The notes beneath the pieces are model-generated. The model was not told where the DNA came from. It ran no database searches and saw nothing but the letters and a program-made list of their open reading frames with translations. Source: Eopsaltria australis (lineage: Eukaryota > Chordata > Aves > Passeriformes > Petroicidae). Taken from it: 64,000 nucleotides of DNA. Location: NCBI GenBank assembly GCA_034509425.1, contig JAVTVJ010000012.1:11691001-11755000 (forward strand), read 5' to 3'. A program made the position numbers and the translations under genes. This document shows positions 63,714-64,000 of the stretch, piece by piece (the first letter of the stretch is position 1; every line of letters starts with the position of its first letter).

Positions 63714-64000
63714 TGTAGAAAACGTGCCGGGCACTCTACGATCCGCCTGCCGATGGTTGCTCCTAGCTTGCCTGAGGGACCTCGAATGCCCTAACCGCAA
63801 GGTGGGCAGACGAGGGAGACACGCAGCCTCATCAGGGACTAGGAGCGTTGGTGGGTCGTGAGTTGTTCCCGGAACCGCGGAGGAATTAGGGAGGACCCGA
63901 CAGTTGGGTAGCAGAATGGTTTTATTCTTCTGAGTCCTGGAGCTGAAGGGCCCCGAGCTAGCTCAGACAATGACTTATAACAGAACCAGTGGGCCAATAA
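63714..64000 (-). repeat. 5' LTR of the provirus, partial (window edge)
   Basis: It aligns gap-free with 60988-61274 with 7 substitutions in 287 bp. TATA (63980-63974) and AATAAA (63926-63921) are kept. One substitution, CCCGG to CCTGG in the R hairpin, breaks the end pair of the inner stem. The U3 enhancer part lies beyond the window. Confidence 0.9.

Larger units (their letters stand above)
60988..64000 (-). mobile_element. Internally deleted ERVK-like provirus, gag only, runs off right edge
   Basis: Read on the minus strand the order is: 5' LTR (63714 to beyond 64000), primer binding site (63694-63711), leader, gag-like frame (63333-62284), an AT-rich module with a 35-bp satellite, polypurine tract (61543-61527), and 3' LTR (61526-60988). 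The interior is 2,187 bp, far less than the 6 to 8 kb of a complete betaretrovirus-like element. No capsid, nucleocapsid, protease, polymerase or envelope sequence was seen. Over the 287 bp available, the two LTRs differ at 7 sites with no gap (about 97.6% identity), so the insertion is fairly young. Two intact LTRs with primer and polypurine sites suggest that it was copied as this short form with help from another element. Deletion after insertion is the alternative. Confidence 0.85.

Overview
The window looks like avian nuclear DNA, most likely from a songbird. It is AT-rich and almost gene-free. The recognisable transposable elements are of bird type: a decayed CR1 LINE fragment, a solo LTR of the widespread avian ERVL type, and betaretrovirus-like (ERVK-type) LTR elements. 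I found no convincing host protein-coding gene, exon chain, rRNA or tRNA. It is probably intergenic DNA or the inside of a very long intron. All calls rest on reading the sequence and on remembered family features; no database search was possible.

Layout. Positions 1 to about 51,200 are anonymous AT-rich sequence with microsatellites ((CA)19 at 33184, (ATTTT)9 at 36183), A- and T-rich tracts, a few short tandem duplications (6725, 8239, 12759, 29521) and several perfect inverted repeats (2957, 8512, 44693, 45650). The open frames here reach at most 170 codons, about what chance allows for this length and base composition, and none resembles a known family.

From 51,219 to the end the window changes: four LTR-element insertions and one CR1 fragment lie within 13 kb. 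They are a truncated minus-strand LTR (51219 to about 51545), the CR1 3' fragment (about 55355-55550), a 613-bp plus-strand solo LTR with a 6-bp target duplication (56720-57332), an internally shortened ERVL-type solo LTR (58204 to about 58672), and a young minus-strand provirus from 60988 running off the right edge.

The provirus is the main item. Its 3' LTR (60988-61526) is complete and its 5' LTR (63714-64000) is cut by the window edge. The two differ at 7 of 287 aligned positions with no gaps. A polypurine tract and a lysine-tRNA-type primer binding site are in place, but the interior is only 2,187 bp: a gag-like frame with a matrix-like N-terminus and a proline-rich tail, then about 740 bp of unexplained AT-rich DNA with a 35-bp tandem repeat. 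Capsid, protease, polymerase and envelope are absent, so it would depend on a helper element. The most interesting new signals are this unusual interior, a hairpin next to the poly(A) signal shared by two diverged LTR subfamilies, and an interleaved inverted-repeat pair around the poly(A) signal of the 56.7-kb solo LTR.
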